A DNA stretch of 64,000 bases from Buxus sempervirens (lineage: Eukaryota; Streptophyta; Magnoliopsida; Buxales; Buxaceae). The DNA is taken from NCBI GenBank assembly GCA_947561395.2, contig OX387187.1:2672976-2736975 (forward strand), in the 5' to 3' direction. The translations under genes and the position numbers were made by a program. A model generated the notes under the pieces. It was not told where the DNA came from, did not search any database, and saw nothing but the letters and a program-made list of their open reading frames with translations. Positions 21,627 to 31,660 of the stretch are shown here, one piece after another (the first letter of the stretch is position 1; each line of letters starts with the position of its first letter).

Positions 21627-23804
21627 CTAGCTAATACTGATTAAGTTTGCCTTCAAACTAGATACAAATAAAACATTTTTTAGACAAACTCCATTAGGAC
21701 CAGTTACTGTTCCTTTACCTTTGACTTGAGAAGTGCTTCCATCACCAAATGTTACACTTCCACCAAAATATTCTTCAAAGGAACTAAATATAGACTTATG
21801 TCCACACATATGTCTTGAACAACCACTATCCAAGTACCACATGTTGACATCATGAACTTTCAAAGCTATATGAACCATATTTGCAATTAAGGAATCTTTT
21901 CTAACCCAAATCTGTTTTTCATGTGTTTTATGAGAAATCCCTTCATCAACAATTTGAGATTTTGAAGGAAGTTTCTTTGACAGATTTGTAAATTCCTTAT
22001 TTAATGATTCAGTCAATTTCAACAAGGAATCAAATCTGTTATATAAATCCAAGGACTGACTTTGATTTACTTTCCTCTTACTGTCAAAATCTCCCTTGGG
22101 AAAACCATGGAAAACATAACACTTTGGTCTTATATGACCCTTTTTATTGCAATGATGGCACACAGGTATGAACCTATATTCAGAAGAATCAAAATTTCCA
22201 GATTTGACAGTATTTCTAAACTGTACAGATTTAGATTTTGAAGATTTACCTGTTGAGCTTACTTCTCCAGCTGAAATTTTCTGTGAAAATTCCTTATTTT
22301 GATTACTTACACTCATTCTCTTTTTAGCAGAATTTGAGCTCTCAGGAACTTCCTTTGAAGTTGATTCCTCATCAATTTGATGATTTCCTGCAGAAGAATT
22401 TGAAGCATTAGATTGAATTGAATTTGAAACTTTCTCAAGTTCAATAACTATACCTTGAAGTGCAGAAATCTGAGCTTCCTTTTCTTTTAATTTTTCAGTT
22501 TTTTCAGTCAAAGAAGTTACCAGAAAATTTTCTTTGGCATGTCTTTCAAGTAACTTCTTGTTTATTGAATCTATTTCTGCAAAAGCTTTATTTTTCTCTG
22601 TTTCTGACTCCTTCAATTTTTTACTCAGTTTCTTGACTTTCTTCTGAGCTCCATTGAATTCCTTATAGAGCTGATTGTAGGCTTCTTGTAATTCTTCTTC
22701 ATCATCTGATAAAGTCTCTTTATTATCTCCTGCAATGCCAGAGATTGAACTACCAGAAGAAGATGAGTAAAAGGAATTGAAAGCAGTAAAATTAGAAGAA
22801 ATATCCTCATCTGATTGTGAAGAATTATCAGTATTACTGTCATCCCAAGTAACCTGATAATTTGTCTTTTTCTTTTTATCCTTTGAGGGACAATCAGAAG
22901 CAACATGTCCAAATCCTATACATTTATAACATTGAACTTCATCATTCTGAGAAAATTTCTTCTCCTTTCTTAGATCAGAAACTTTCTTATCAGATCTTCT
23001 ATTAGATCTGTCCATGGATAACACAGGATTAGATTGTCTCTTTTTAAACATTCTCTTGAACTTTTTAGCTAAGAGAACTAATTCATCCATATCAACTTCA
23101 GAATTATCTGATTCTTCATTATTTACAGATTTTAGAACTATTCCTTTACTCCTTTTAGGAATATTCAGATCTAGCTCATAAGTCTGTAAAGATCCTACCA
23201 GATCTTCAATTCTCATGGTATCCACATCTTTTGCCTCTTGAATGGCAGTAACTTTTGGTCTGAATTTTTCAGGCAAAGATCTCAAGATCTTTCTAACAAC
23301 CTTAGATGTAGAGATCTTTTCACCAAGGTTAAAACTCGAATTAACAATATCTGACAGTCTAGCATAAAATTCATCAAAAGATTCATCATCTTTCATGTAT
23401 AGAGTTTCGAAAGATGTTGTCAGTCTTTGAAGTCTAGACAGCTTGACAGCTGAGGTTCCTTCATGAGTGACCTCAAGAATGTCCCAAGCTTCCTTACCGA
23501 CTTCACATGAGGAAATTCTCCTGAATTCCTCAACACTTACAGCACAAAATAAGGCATTCATTGCCTTGTTGTTCCATCCACATAGATCAGATTCAGCTTT
23601 ACTCCACTGATCATGAGGTTTAGGCATCACAACACCTCCTTCTGTTGTGATTTCAGGTGGATGATAACCATTACATACCGAGAGCCAGACACGCTCATCG
23701 ATAGATTTCAGGTAAGCTCTCATCCTTGCTTTCCAGTAAGAATAATTGTTACCTTCGAATAATGGAGGTCTAGAGGCAGATCCTCCTTCTTTTCCAAAGT
23801 CCAT
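21627..23804 (-). CDS. Sirevirus Gag-protease polyprotein
   Basis: 725 codons from ATG 23804 (MDFGKEGGSASRPPLFEGNN). The N-terminal part is the copia Gag type (YSYWKARMRAYLKSIDERVW; UBN2/Retrotran_gag_2-like to about residue 220). A CCHC knuckle CYKCIGFGHVASDC lies near residue 291, followed by a long coiled-coil segment (about 370-460). A second knuckle, CHHCNKKGHIRPKC, lies near 550, and the aspartic protease active site DSG near 660 (WYLDSGCSRHMCG). The frame ends at a TAG just after NLISIS, where related elements continue into integrase, so the stop is probably a point mutation (CAG to TAG); a read-through role cannot be excluded. The primer site lies about 47 nt upstream of the ATG. Confidence 0.92.
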   Translation of the reverse strand: MDFGKEGGSASRPPLFEGNNYSYWKARMRAYLKSIDERVWLSVCNGYHPPEITTEGGVVMPKPHDQWSKAESDLCGWNNKAMNALFCAVSVEEFRRISSCEVGKEAWDILEVTHEGTSAVKLSRLQRLTTSFETLYMKDDESFDEFYARLSDIVNSSFNLGEKISTSKVVRKILRSLPEKFRPKVTAIQEAKDVDTMRIEDLVGSLQTYELDLNIPKRSKGIVLKSVNNEESDNSEVDMDELVLLAKKFKRMFKKRQSNPVLSMDRSNRRSDKKVSDLRKEKKFSQNDEVQCYKCIGFGHVASDCPSKDKKKKTNYQVTWDDSNTDNSSQSDEDISSNFTAFNSFYSSSSGSSISGIAGDNKETLSDDEEELQEAYNQLYKEFNGAQKKVKKLSKKLKESETEKNKAFAEIDSINKKLLERHAKENFLVTSLTEKTEKLKEKEAQISALQGIVIELEKVSNSIQSNASNSSAGNHQIDEESTSKEVPESSNSAKKRMSVSNQNKEFSQKISAGEVSSTGKSSKSKSVQFRNTVKSGNFDSSEYRFIPVCHHCNKKGHIRPKCYVFHGFPKGDFDSKRKVNQSQSLDLYNRFDSLLKLTESLNKEFTNLSKKLPSKSQIVDEGISHKTHEKQIWVRKDSLIANMVHIALKVHDVNMWYLDSGCSRHMCGHKSIFSSFEEYFGGSVTFGDGSTSQVKGKGTVTGPNGVCLKNVLFVSSLKANLISIS

Positions 23805-23850
23805 GCTATAGATCTAGATCACACTTTGTATAGCAATTCAAAGTGAATAG

Positions 23851-23862
23851 GCTTTGATACCA
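23851..23862 (-). promoter_or_regulatory. Primer binding site of the Sirevirus (initiator tRNA-Met)
   Basis: Minus strand TGGTATCAAAGC, complementary to the 3' end of initiator tRNA-Met, two bases inside the 5' LTR end at 23865. Confidence 0.9.
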
Positions 23863-23864
23863 AT

Positions 23865-25088
23865 TGAAAGAGTAGAGGACTACTCTAAAGGTCCACGATC
23901 TACAACAATTAAAAACTTAACAATGCGGAAACAACACACAGAGATTATACGAGGAAACCTGAATCCAGATCCAGGAAAAACCTCGAGTCTATATGAGGCG
24001 ACTAACCCTTAGAAACTCCACTATTGAATGAAAGTCAATTACAAAGGGAAACACACTTAACCTTTACAATTGAACTCACTCAACAGCAATCCACAGCTCG
24101 AATCCACGAACTGTAGTACAACCTGAATCCACAGGCTGCAATTCACGATCTATCCAGATCCACAGCTCGAATCCACGAACTGCAACACAGCTTGAATCCA
24201 CAAGCTGCAAGTGACGATCAATCCAGATCCACAGTTCGAATCCACGAACTGCAACACAGCTTGAATCCACAAGCTGCAATTCACGATCAATCCAGATCGT
24301 GACAATCACCTCAGAGTCCACTGAGATGATCCAATGCAATAGGAATCCACCTATGCATCAAACAAGGTCGATCACCAATCCAGGAGATCTCACGATCAAG
24401 TGAAGTTCCGAACTGAAGAAGAATCCTCAATCTTCAATTCCAAGTGATCTCTCTCAGATCTCCCCCTCACTCGATCACCGACTCTCTAAAGATCAATTGA
24501 ATGAATCTCGAACACCTCAAGATCCAAAACGAATTAATCAAAAGAAAAAAGTCACTTCAAAAAGAATACAGCTCGTCTATTTAAAGAAGAAATCTCAGAT
24601 CGCGTCGAGCGCTGGTGGCATCGTGATGCGATCGGGGTAGACGGCTGGAAGCGAACACAAATCCCGCTCAAATCCAAAAGACTCAGTTAAGAGCGCGCTG
24701 CCAGCTCGCTGCTAGCGGGAGGGAATGTGGCATGTGCACAGCTGATTTGTAGACTCTTCACTCTTGCTCTGCGCTGCCAGCGGCGTGTTGGCGTCGCCTT
24801 ACAAAGCCGGTACGCGTGCTTTACTTTCAAAGTGCTATATCACTTATGCGCTGCCAGCGGAGTGGTAGCGGCGTTCTTCATTGCAAGTGCCTTTACGAAA
24901 TGTTCTTCTTTTAGAAGTCTTTACATTTCCTTGAGCTACCAATGGCGTGGTAGCTGTGTGGCAGCCTCACTTTCCTCTTTACTAAATTAATAGAATTTAT
25001 ATTTTGATTCTGCACATCTTGAAGATTATTAGAGGATATAATTTGTCAAACATTTGCCATATAAGGAGTGTGAGTTTTCACACTTACA
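23865..25088 (-). repeat. 5' LTR of the Sirevirus
   Basis: 1224 bp, + strand TGAAAGAGTAG...ACACTTACA. Read on the minus strand it holds a CpG-rich segment with GCTGCCAGCGG words (about 24960-24600), a TATA-like CTTTAAATAG (24577-24586), then the hairpin array (24354-24094) in what should be the transcribed leader, and ends at the primer site. The + strand frame MACAQLICRLF (24727-24990) recurs in the other LTR copies only because LTRs are copies; it is antisense. Confidence 0.93.
24094..24354 (-). repeat. Array of constant-loop, variable-stem hairpins in Sirevirus LTR
   Basis: Eight short inverted repeats share the + strand loop AATCCA (AGTCCA once). Stems: CAGCTCG/CGAACTG (24094 and 24163), CCTG/CAGG (about 24122), CAGCTTG/CAAGCTG (24188 and 24257), CAGTTCG/CGAACTG (24232), CTCAG/CTGAG (about 24309), ATAGG/CCTAT (24339). 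Stem sequence varies while the loop is kept. The same array is in the other LTR (about 13797-14060) and in the nested LTR (about 14396-14620). Confidence 0.85.
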
Positions 25089-25093
25089 GTTCT

Positions 25094-25345
25094 GCGTAAC
25101 TAAGTTTGAGTTTCATATTGTGCTACTAACCTTAGTTAATAATCTCAAGACCTTAATGGGAGCTGCAATAGGCAGAGGCCAGGAAAAGAAAAGAAAAGAA
25201 AGAATGCTTTTGCATACATTCCTCAGCAGATCTCCAACTGACATGATGTTCCCTTCCTTCCTTCACAGGTGCAATCGAGGCGGGGAAAGGGACGGCCAAA
25301 GGTAAAAAGGGAAGACAGACTCCTCCAAACAAAATAGATGCCCTC
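25094..25345 (+). other. Tat element 3' noncoding region, second part
   Basis: Continues the Tat element after the Sirevirus. No coding signal. It has purine-rich runs (25187-25200, 25280-25310). It ends in CCCTC, the target duplication of the following solo LTR. Confidence 0.6.
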
Positions 25346-25703
25346 TGTAAGCACCTCACTTTTGCACCCATCTAAAAAGCCCGAAAGTAAAACCCTAAAA
25401 GACAGGTTTAAACCCTAAGGAGCAAAAGGTGACTTTCACCCTGAGCCCAAATTGATTGCTATACCCTATCCCAATGGGTAGAGCATCTCGACACGGTTCC
25501 AACGCAATTAAGTTTGCGTGAATCAGAGCCCGGATGGAAAAGATATGAGCAAAGCAATCCCAGGGGCAAATCAGTCAAAGTTCAAAATGTCTTAATTAAA
25601 ATAGATTGGAAAGAATAAAAATTTGGAGGAGCATGATTCATCCGAATGGGCAGCTGAGTCACTGTTTGCGCGAGCCAATCACAGCGCGCGGTGGACGAAA
25701 AGC

Positions 25704-25867
25704 AACCGCACTTACAGTGCGGTTCACTTTTCATCAGCCTGTGCCTGTGGCAGTTTGTCCCCTAATGATTGCTGAAAAGACGTGGCCAAACCGCACATAC
25801 CATGCGGTTTAGACCAAACCGCACCTACTGTGCGGTTTCGACCAAACCGCACTATGTGTACGGTTTT
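25704..25867 (+). repeat. Palindrome array upstream of TATA, AACCGCAC type
   Basis: AACCGCAC-TTACA-GTGCGGTT (25704-25724), AAACCGCA...TGCGGTTT (25788-25810), AAACCGCAC...GTGCGGTTT (25816-25838) and an imperfect copy (25844-25867). Two more copies lie 1.7 kb downstream (27495-27518, 27525-27546). The array occupies the same place as the TATCCG array of the 6131 copy and the AACCGAAAT arrays of the others, but with a different stem. Confidence 0.85.
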
Positions 25868-27072
25868 GTCTTTGTTTTCTATAAATAGCAAACCCAAACT
25901 CTGCACAGGGGATGGTCGACTTCCACCGCTCCTTCTCAGTGTCCCCTACTACCTGAACCTCTGATCTCCCCTTTCATTCCATTCTCAAGACTTTAAACCT
26001 ACAGAAAACTCTCCCTTACTCCATCCCTCCTCCATCTTTATCCAAGAAAGAACAAAAAGGGGGCTGCTGTTGGTGCTAGGAAGTGGTGCTCCAGCCACTG
26101 TTTGTACTTCAAAAAAGGTCTCCACACTCCACTCCAGGACCCCTAAGTCCCAAGGTAAGGTTCCCTATCACTTTGCATTTCACATATGTAAGAATGAGGA
26201 TATTTTAAGAAAGTATGAAATGCTTTGTTTTCTCTTGCTGTGATATGTTCTTCAGCATGTCTTTCTCTTCATTTCTTCTCATCAATACCATATGGAAGTC
26301 TCCCATGGTAAGGGGAGTGTATGGACGAATCTAAGGGAGGGAGAGAGTTCATTATCACCGAGTTTTTAAGGTCCTTAAGTATGCTGTTTTACTACTGATT
26401 TTCCCATTCCAAAGGGATCATGTTCCCTTTGTTCCTTGCTCCTTTGTACCCCTCATGTAATTCCCCCTCTATCCCTTCTTTAGGTGAATTTCTTCTTTTC
26501 TACATAATATGCCTTGTTGGGTGTGTTGTAAAGTATGCATATTCATTGGTAAATCATTCTTTCACTTTTGTGATGCATGCTCCCCCCATAAACCTTCTGT
26601 CATGATAAATATGAGTTGCTGTTGGGGATAACAGCATGCTTCCCCTCTTCCTTCATCCCATGTTAGTTCCTTCTAAGTGTGCTCATGCTTAATGAACCAT
26701 GCCATAGCTCACCCATCCGCTGTTTTGCATCATTATAGTGGCTTTCATCCTCGTTGGTATCCTATGAGCAGCTCTTAGAATGTCATGCATATGTACCAGG
26801 AATGTCCACTTATGCACCTCAATGTTCACTCACTGTTTTGTATCTCACTATGTTTGTCCAGCATGCTCCCTCACCCCACTCTTCCCACTATTTCCACCCC
26901 TATTAGCATGGTTAATCCCCTCCGAACAGCTGCTGTCCCTGCTCTTCTATAGCATGTTTTTTTCTTTATTTATGCCTACATGATAAGCTCCTTTATTTGT
27001 ATACATCAAGTGCACACACACCTATACTATTCACAATTGGAAGCATGTTAGGCTATTCTTGTTCTTTCCGCC

Positions 27073-27074
<2 letters not shown>

Positions 27075-27103
<29 letters not shown>
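27075..27103 (+). repeat. Homopolymer C tract (29 nt)
   Basis: 29 consecutive C in the Tat LTR. A comparable tract (33641-33667, one T interruption) lies in the 31661 copy at a similar place. The length in the assembly may be unreliable. Confidence 0.9.
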
Positions 27104-27104
<1 letters not shown>

Positions 27105-28111
27105 TGTCCCCATATATACAAGCACATACACTGTTCTAAATGTGTCATTAAAATGCAGTAATTTTTATGCCTTAAAAGTGTAGATTCATGTTTGGTAGTT
27201 TGCTTGATTTTTCTTGGCTTTGATCACTTGCTGACTTGTGAATTGAGAGACCAAAACAGGGACTTCTTGGTCCCTGTTTAATTGCTATTTTTGGCTCCAA
27301 GGGGAGAGGGCAGCATCCTAAGCCTTCCCTTCTTCCTCCTTTGCAATGATACATGAAAAAGGAGCGATTCGGTAGATTTGAGGAGAAAGCAAGCCCCTGT
27401 GGGTCAACACAGTGGCCCACAGTAACCCTCGGAACAGCGGAAGGGAAGGGACTCCCAGACCCCCATGAAAGTTGCCTTTTGGGCTTTCTAGGCCGGAACC
27501 GCATACACAAAGCGGTTCGGCCCTGAACCGCACCTGTTCTGCGGTTGGGCCAAGCAAACCACCATTTACAATAAGTCTAAAAAATTCAAACCCACTAATT
27601 ACCTTGCACATTCCATTAACCTCCAAAACACATAACCAAATCCAATAAACGGGGTTATCCAACATAACCCCAAATGGGAATTGGGCTTGACCTAAGCCCT
27701 ATTTGGTATCCAATGGGCCTTCCAACGGGGCCCACATTAGACTAACATCACTTGGACAAAGAAAGATCAAATCAATTGAAATAAAAGGGATCTACACCTT
27801 TGAAGGTCCCATTCAGACTTAATAAGTAAGCATGCTGGTTTAGGACATAAGGGTGAGTTGAACCAAAATTGACTCAAACCAGGGAAACATGTGGGACCTA
27901 TCAACCGACAGGGCAGACTGGGGTGTCTACGGACTTCCCCGGACTGTAACCGGGATCTTGACCAGAATCTCAAGCCGTAGACCTAAATAGACATCCTTAG
28001 GGCATCTAGGTGTCTGCCTGCACCCCATCAGGCAGTGGCAACTCCTAACACCCCCGTTCCCTCGCATTATCTTCACGTGCGCCCCCTCGCGTGGGGCCCG
28101 ACATGTGCACA

Positions 28112-28492
28112 CCCTCTCCTCAATCCCCAATGGAGTTCCTTCAAAAACAGAGAGTGGTATCTATAAGTGGGGTTTATCCTGTTCCGACAAGAGCCCAACC
28201 ATCACTCTGAACTCCTACCCAGTTTGAAGAGGTAGGCTTTGCGGAGAAAAGTGACAAGAAGACGAAAAGGGCTCCCACCAATCCCCAGTGGAGTTTTCCC
28301 TACTCAACAAGATCCCAAACAGACATGACATGCCCATGCCCAAGCAGAAGGAATGAGCTTGGCAGAAGAATGACGGCATGAGGGCTCCCACCTACCCCAA
28401 TGGAGCATCCTTCCAAAGGGAATCCCCATGCCTGCCCAGAAGAATCCTCGGGAATATCTGAAGGAGCCCCCTGCAGTGGCCCAAGAACGACC
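28112..28492 (+). repeat. Tat element 3' noncoding region with CCAATCCCCAGTGGAG repeats
   Basis: Noncoding. The word CCAATCCCCAGTGGAG or a variant occurs at about 28122, 28279 and 28392, and again at 30834 beyond the next insertion, each preceded by GGCTCCC-like sequence. These are spaced, diverged repeats of the element's 3' region. The region ends in CGACC, duplicated by the next insertion. Confidence 0.6.
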
Positions 28493-28925
28493 TGTAAAAC
28501 CCTGATATTTTCTAAGGATTATTTTTTTATTTATTATTTATGTGGACAAATCAACTTAAGGAGCTGTGTGTATATGTAGGAATTTCGGTGGGAGAGCATG
28601 TACGGAATCAAGGATTTTCAAAACTCGTCGAGTAGCAATATAAGTATGGTAAGTATAAATACTTAAGGAAAATAGTCGTAGGGTTCACAATACCTCTCGT
28701 ATACTTGTGTTGAAGACGATTGCGGCGATTTATCTAGGTTTTTGGGAGAGAGGAAGACTGTGAGAGTTCCTGCCGATTTTGTGTTCGTAATCAAGGGTTT
28801 CAGAAGAAAAACAAACTCTTACGAACAGAGGACCAATCGGGTGTCGATTTCGAACCTACGAGCGACTGTTGGTGATCGGCGGTGGTTTGAGTAGTTGCTG
28901 TTGCAAGGATTTAAGCGTGCAAGAG

Positions 28926-30448
28926 GTGAGTAGCATTGTTTTAAATCTGGGTTTTTGGTTTTAATCAGTGAGTTATTCGTGTTGCATATGTTTTCTGGAG
29001 AAATACAGTTCGAGCGTGAGTTTTAGGAGGATTTCTAGAGATGAATATTTATGTGTTTAGAATAATTTCGAAACGTGTTTAAACATCTTCTGGGGGTAGT
29101 AGGAGACTAGGAAAATTGTTACAGACATTAAAATTTCAGGCAGTCCTAGAGATTTGGCATTAACAGAGACTTGAAAATCGAAGGTAGTATCCGCCGGGTT
29201 GGCGCCTACCTAGCGCCAACTGGTTTTAGTCAGCGTGGGAACTAAATTTCCTTACTGCCGAGTTCGCGCTCGTCTCGCGCCTACTGTTTTGAGTCCTAGC
29301 GAAGTAGAATTTCGGTATCGCCAATCTCGCACCTAGCTCTCGCCTAGTGTAATTAGACTGAGCGCGACGTGTAGTTTAACTAATGACCTATCGCCGACCT
29401 CGCGCCTAGCGCCAGAGGTCAGCGCAAGCCCCAATATTTTGTCGAAATGGAGTTTTGACCAAACCAAGCTAGATTTTGATGATTTGAGGGTTCAATCACT
29501 TAACTAATGACTTGTTTAGGATTTTATAATTACTATTACCTGTTCAATTACTCTGAGAATATTAAGTGGAATTTCTGGTAATTCTTAGGAGCTTCCAAGG
29601 TGAATTTTAGGCTATCAGTAGGTGATGTTATTGTTCCTAACACTAGGAGTTCACAGTTTAGTTTTCTATTTGTTTATACACTGTACTTGTTGGAGAATTT
29701 ATTTAACCTGGTTTTACTTGATTGCAAGTTCTGAAATGTATTGAAAAGATTTCTCTTGGTGTGAGTAAATGGGTTTTATTACCAATGGTCATGTGTTATG
29801 AGATTTGAGTAAATATTGAAAGTACATGAGGTACTGTTCTGGTCCAGAGGGACATGTGGTGAGCTGTGTTGAGTTATACATGATGTTGAACGTATTGTTT
29901 TATTGTGATGTCAGAGTTGAGATTTTACGATGGTTTGCTGTTTTGGTTTAGCTTGTCTTGGATCCATGCTTAAGCTTAGTAATGTAATGGTATTGTTGGT
30001 TGTTGTAATTGCATGGCCTTGTGTGTTGGCACGACCGGTGCAGAGCAACCAGAAACCCTGAGTAGGCCTGGTTGTCAATGCTAAAACTCGGGGAGTAGGC
30101 CGGCATTGGATGACGAAACCCTGAGTAGGCCGTCATTTTAGAGTTTCCGAAACCCTGAGTAGGCCGGAACTGTGTACATGGAGGTGTGGAGTGTCTACTT
30201 GGCATGTTAATTTATCAACTTAACAATAGTCATGACATTGACCAATCGATGTGTTGTGGGTATTGAATTGAAATGTGATTGGAAACGATTATTGTTTTTG
30301 GATTTAAACTTGGAGATTTTATTGGTTGCTTAATTGTACTAGTTATTTATTGATGCATAAATTTGAACTGTGTTAACTATTTTCTGCATGCATATGCTAC
30401 TCGCTGAGATATTCGTATCTCACTCTTTTGTTTTTGTTTTGTTTTCAG
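28926..30448 (+). other. Putative intron inside the solo LTR
   Basis: The donor CAAGAG|GTGAGT is about 270 nt after the TATA box. The acceptor has a long T-rich tract (TTTTTGTTTTGTTTTCAG|AT). The homologous LTR at 59689-61979 keeps both sites (60017-61525, minus). The hairpin array lies within it. Confidence 0.5.
30046..30170 (+). repeat. Four hairpins with constant 15-nt loop and variable stems
   Basis: Loop AAACCCTGAGTAGGC is identical in three hairpins and varied in the second. Stems: CAACCAG/CTGGTTG (30046-30074), CAATGC/GCATTG (30076-30108), ATGACG/CGTCAT (30110-30136), TTCCG/CGGAA (30145-30169). The reverse copy at about 60297-60425 keeps the same arrangement, and its CAATGC hairpin is longer (CAATGCCG/CGGCATTG). 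Confidence 0.9.
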
Positions 30449-30780
30449 ATACTCGAGGTGAGGCGACTACTGGGGTAGATCTGACTGAGACATATAGGGA
30501 GGAAGATTACTATTACATTCCTTAGACCTGTAGGTTATTTTTGAATTTAACTTTGAATTAATTGAATTTTTTAGGTGTAATAAAGTAGTTTGAGGTTGAA
30601 CCATTTGATCTTAGTTAAGTTGAATATTGAATTCTTAGATAAAGTTTGATTGTGCACTCTGATATGGTTCAGTTTAGGTGATTATCCAGCGATCATATAT
30701 TCTTTAAGATCCTTACCTAACACTTCGTGAGACGTGTTATATCTTTATTGAACAACACGGATCCGGGGCGTTACACGACC

Positions 30781-31660
30781 CCGGACTCAGTACAAGTCCC
30801 GGCCTAGGAAAAAGCAACAAGGTAGAGGCTCCCGCCAATCCCCAGTGGAGTTACTCCGAACTAGGAAGCCCCTACCTCACCCTATGAGGGGAACCAGCAG
30901 GAGGACGCTTACCCGATGGAAAGAAGATGTTCCCCTGGGAAAACAAGAGCAAAGGCCAGATCCTATCTTCCCTGTTGAAGAAAGGCCTTGAAAAGAAGAT
31001 TCAGGACTCCACCAAAGCGACAATCCCCTGCAGAGGAGAAAAACAGCAAGCCCTGTAAAGACTTGAAGGAAAAAGGGCCGGATGAAGAACTTATGGGCGA
31101 AATGGCCCCTTTTGTAATTTTTTTCCCACTTTTATAAGTAGAATAGGACAGGTGTGCGAGTCCCCTTGAGGCACCAGGCAGTGCCAGGAGCACCTCCCCA
31201 CCAAGAGCACCTCCTCCTTCTCTCTTCCTTCCTCCTTCCTTCCACTCCCTAGCCAAACCCTAGCTTCTAAAAAAAAAAACTGTCGTAAGTCGAAAGGAAA
31301 AGGTAAAATGAATCAGAAAACTGAAATCACTTAAAAGCTTTAACGGAACAAACAAGAAGAAAGAATGTTGTCAAGTACCTGGCATCAATGCCGAAACAAG
31401 TTGGCGATCTCAAGTCCAATCTCATCTCTTTCAAACATAAACTAAAGGATAAGGAGTTGCCCTACAAAAACCCAAGAAACAATGGAAAAGGAAGCTCCAA
31501 AGCCCGGAAGTGAGCCATACCGATTGGCTCTTCCCTTTTTACTAAAAACTTCAAAGGACTAAGCTCGTCGACCATGTTGGCAGAAATGCAAGGTGCAAAA
31601 ACAAGGTTCTTTTTCTCTTTGCCGTTCATTCGCAAGGTGACTCCGGCAAAGAAGGGCAGC
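30781..31660 (+). other. Tat element 3' noncoding region, last part, with purine-rich tract
   Basis: Continues the 3' region; one more CCAATCCCCAGTGGAG word at about 30834. No coding signal (chance frames only). Purine-rich GGCAAAGAAGGGCAG lies directly before the LTR at 31661 and is a plausible polypurine tract. Confidence 0.55.

Larger units (their letters stand above)
13570..25088 (-). mobile_element. Sirevirus-type Ty1/copia retrotransposon with env-like ORF, TSD GTTCT
   Basis: Complete element on the minus strand, 11519 bp, flanked by GTTCT at 13565-13569 and 25089-25093. Order on the minus strand: 5' LTR (25088-23865), initiator-Met primer site, gag-protease (23804-21627), integrase-RT-RNase H (to 18859), env-like ORF (17612-16323), polypurine tract, 3' LTR (15984-13570, split by a nested solo LTR). 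Both LTRs are 1224 bp once the nested copy is removed. I count roughly 17-20 differences between them by eye, so insertion is recent. Gag type, gene order, large size and an env-like ORF after pol indicate the Sirevirus lineage. Only a few lesions inactivate it: one stop and one frameshift around the protease-integrase junction, and breaks in the env-like ORF. Confidence 0.92.
25346..28111 (+). mobile_element. Solo LTR of the Tat family, TSD CCCTC
   Basis: TGTAAGCACCTCA...ATGTGCACA, 2766 bp, flanked by CCCTC at 25341-25345 and 28112-28116. The perfect duplication and the lack of primer site and coding region make it a solo LTR and not the 3' LTR of the surrounding element. It has the palindrome array (25704-25867), TATA box CTATAAATAG (25880-25889), splice-donor consensus AAG|GTAAGG at 25155+1000 (26155), a 29-nt C run (27075-27103), and a second pair of palindromes (27495-27546). 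Confidence 0.92.
28493..30775 (+). mobile_element. Solo LTR, Ty3-like family, TSD CGACC
   Basis: TGTAAAACCCTGA...GGGGCGTTACA, 2283 bp, flanked by CGACC at 28488-28492 and 30776-30780. It is homologous to 59689-61979, which lies in reverse. TATA-like TATAAGTA/TATAAATA at 28639-28661, donor AG|GTGAGT at 28926, hairpin array 30046-30170, acceptor TTTTGTTTTCAG|AT at 30448. A GC-rich segment with GCGCCTAGC/TAGCGCC words lies at 29190-29410. There are no coding regions. Confidence 0.92.

Noticed and set aside
25346-28111. 3' LTR of the surrounding Tat element
   Set aside because: It is flanked by a perfect CCCTC duplication, and the Tat 3' noncoding repeats continue after it, so it is a solo LTR inserted into the element. 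The 3' LTR is the one at 31661.
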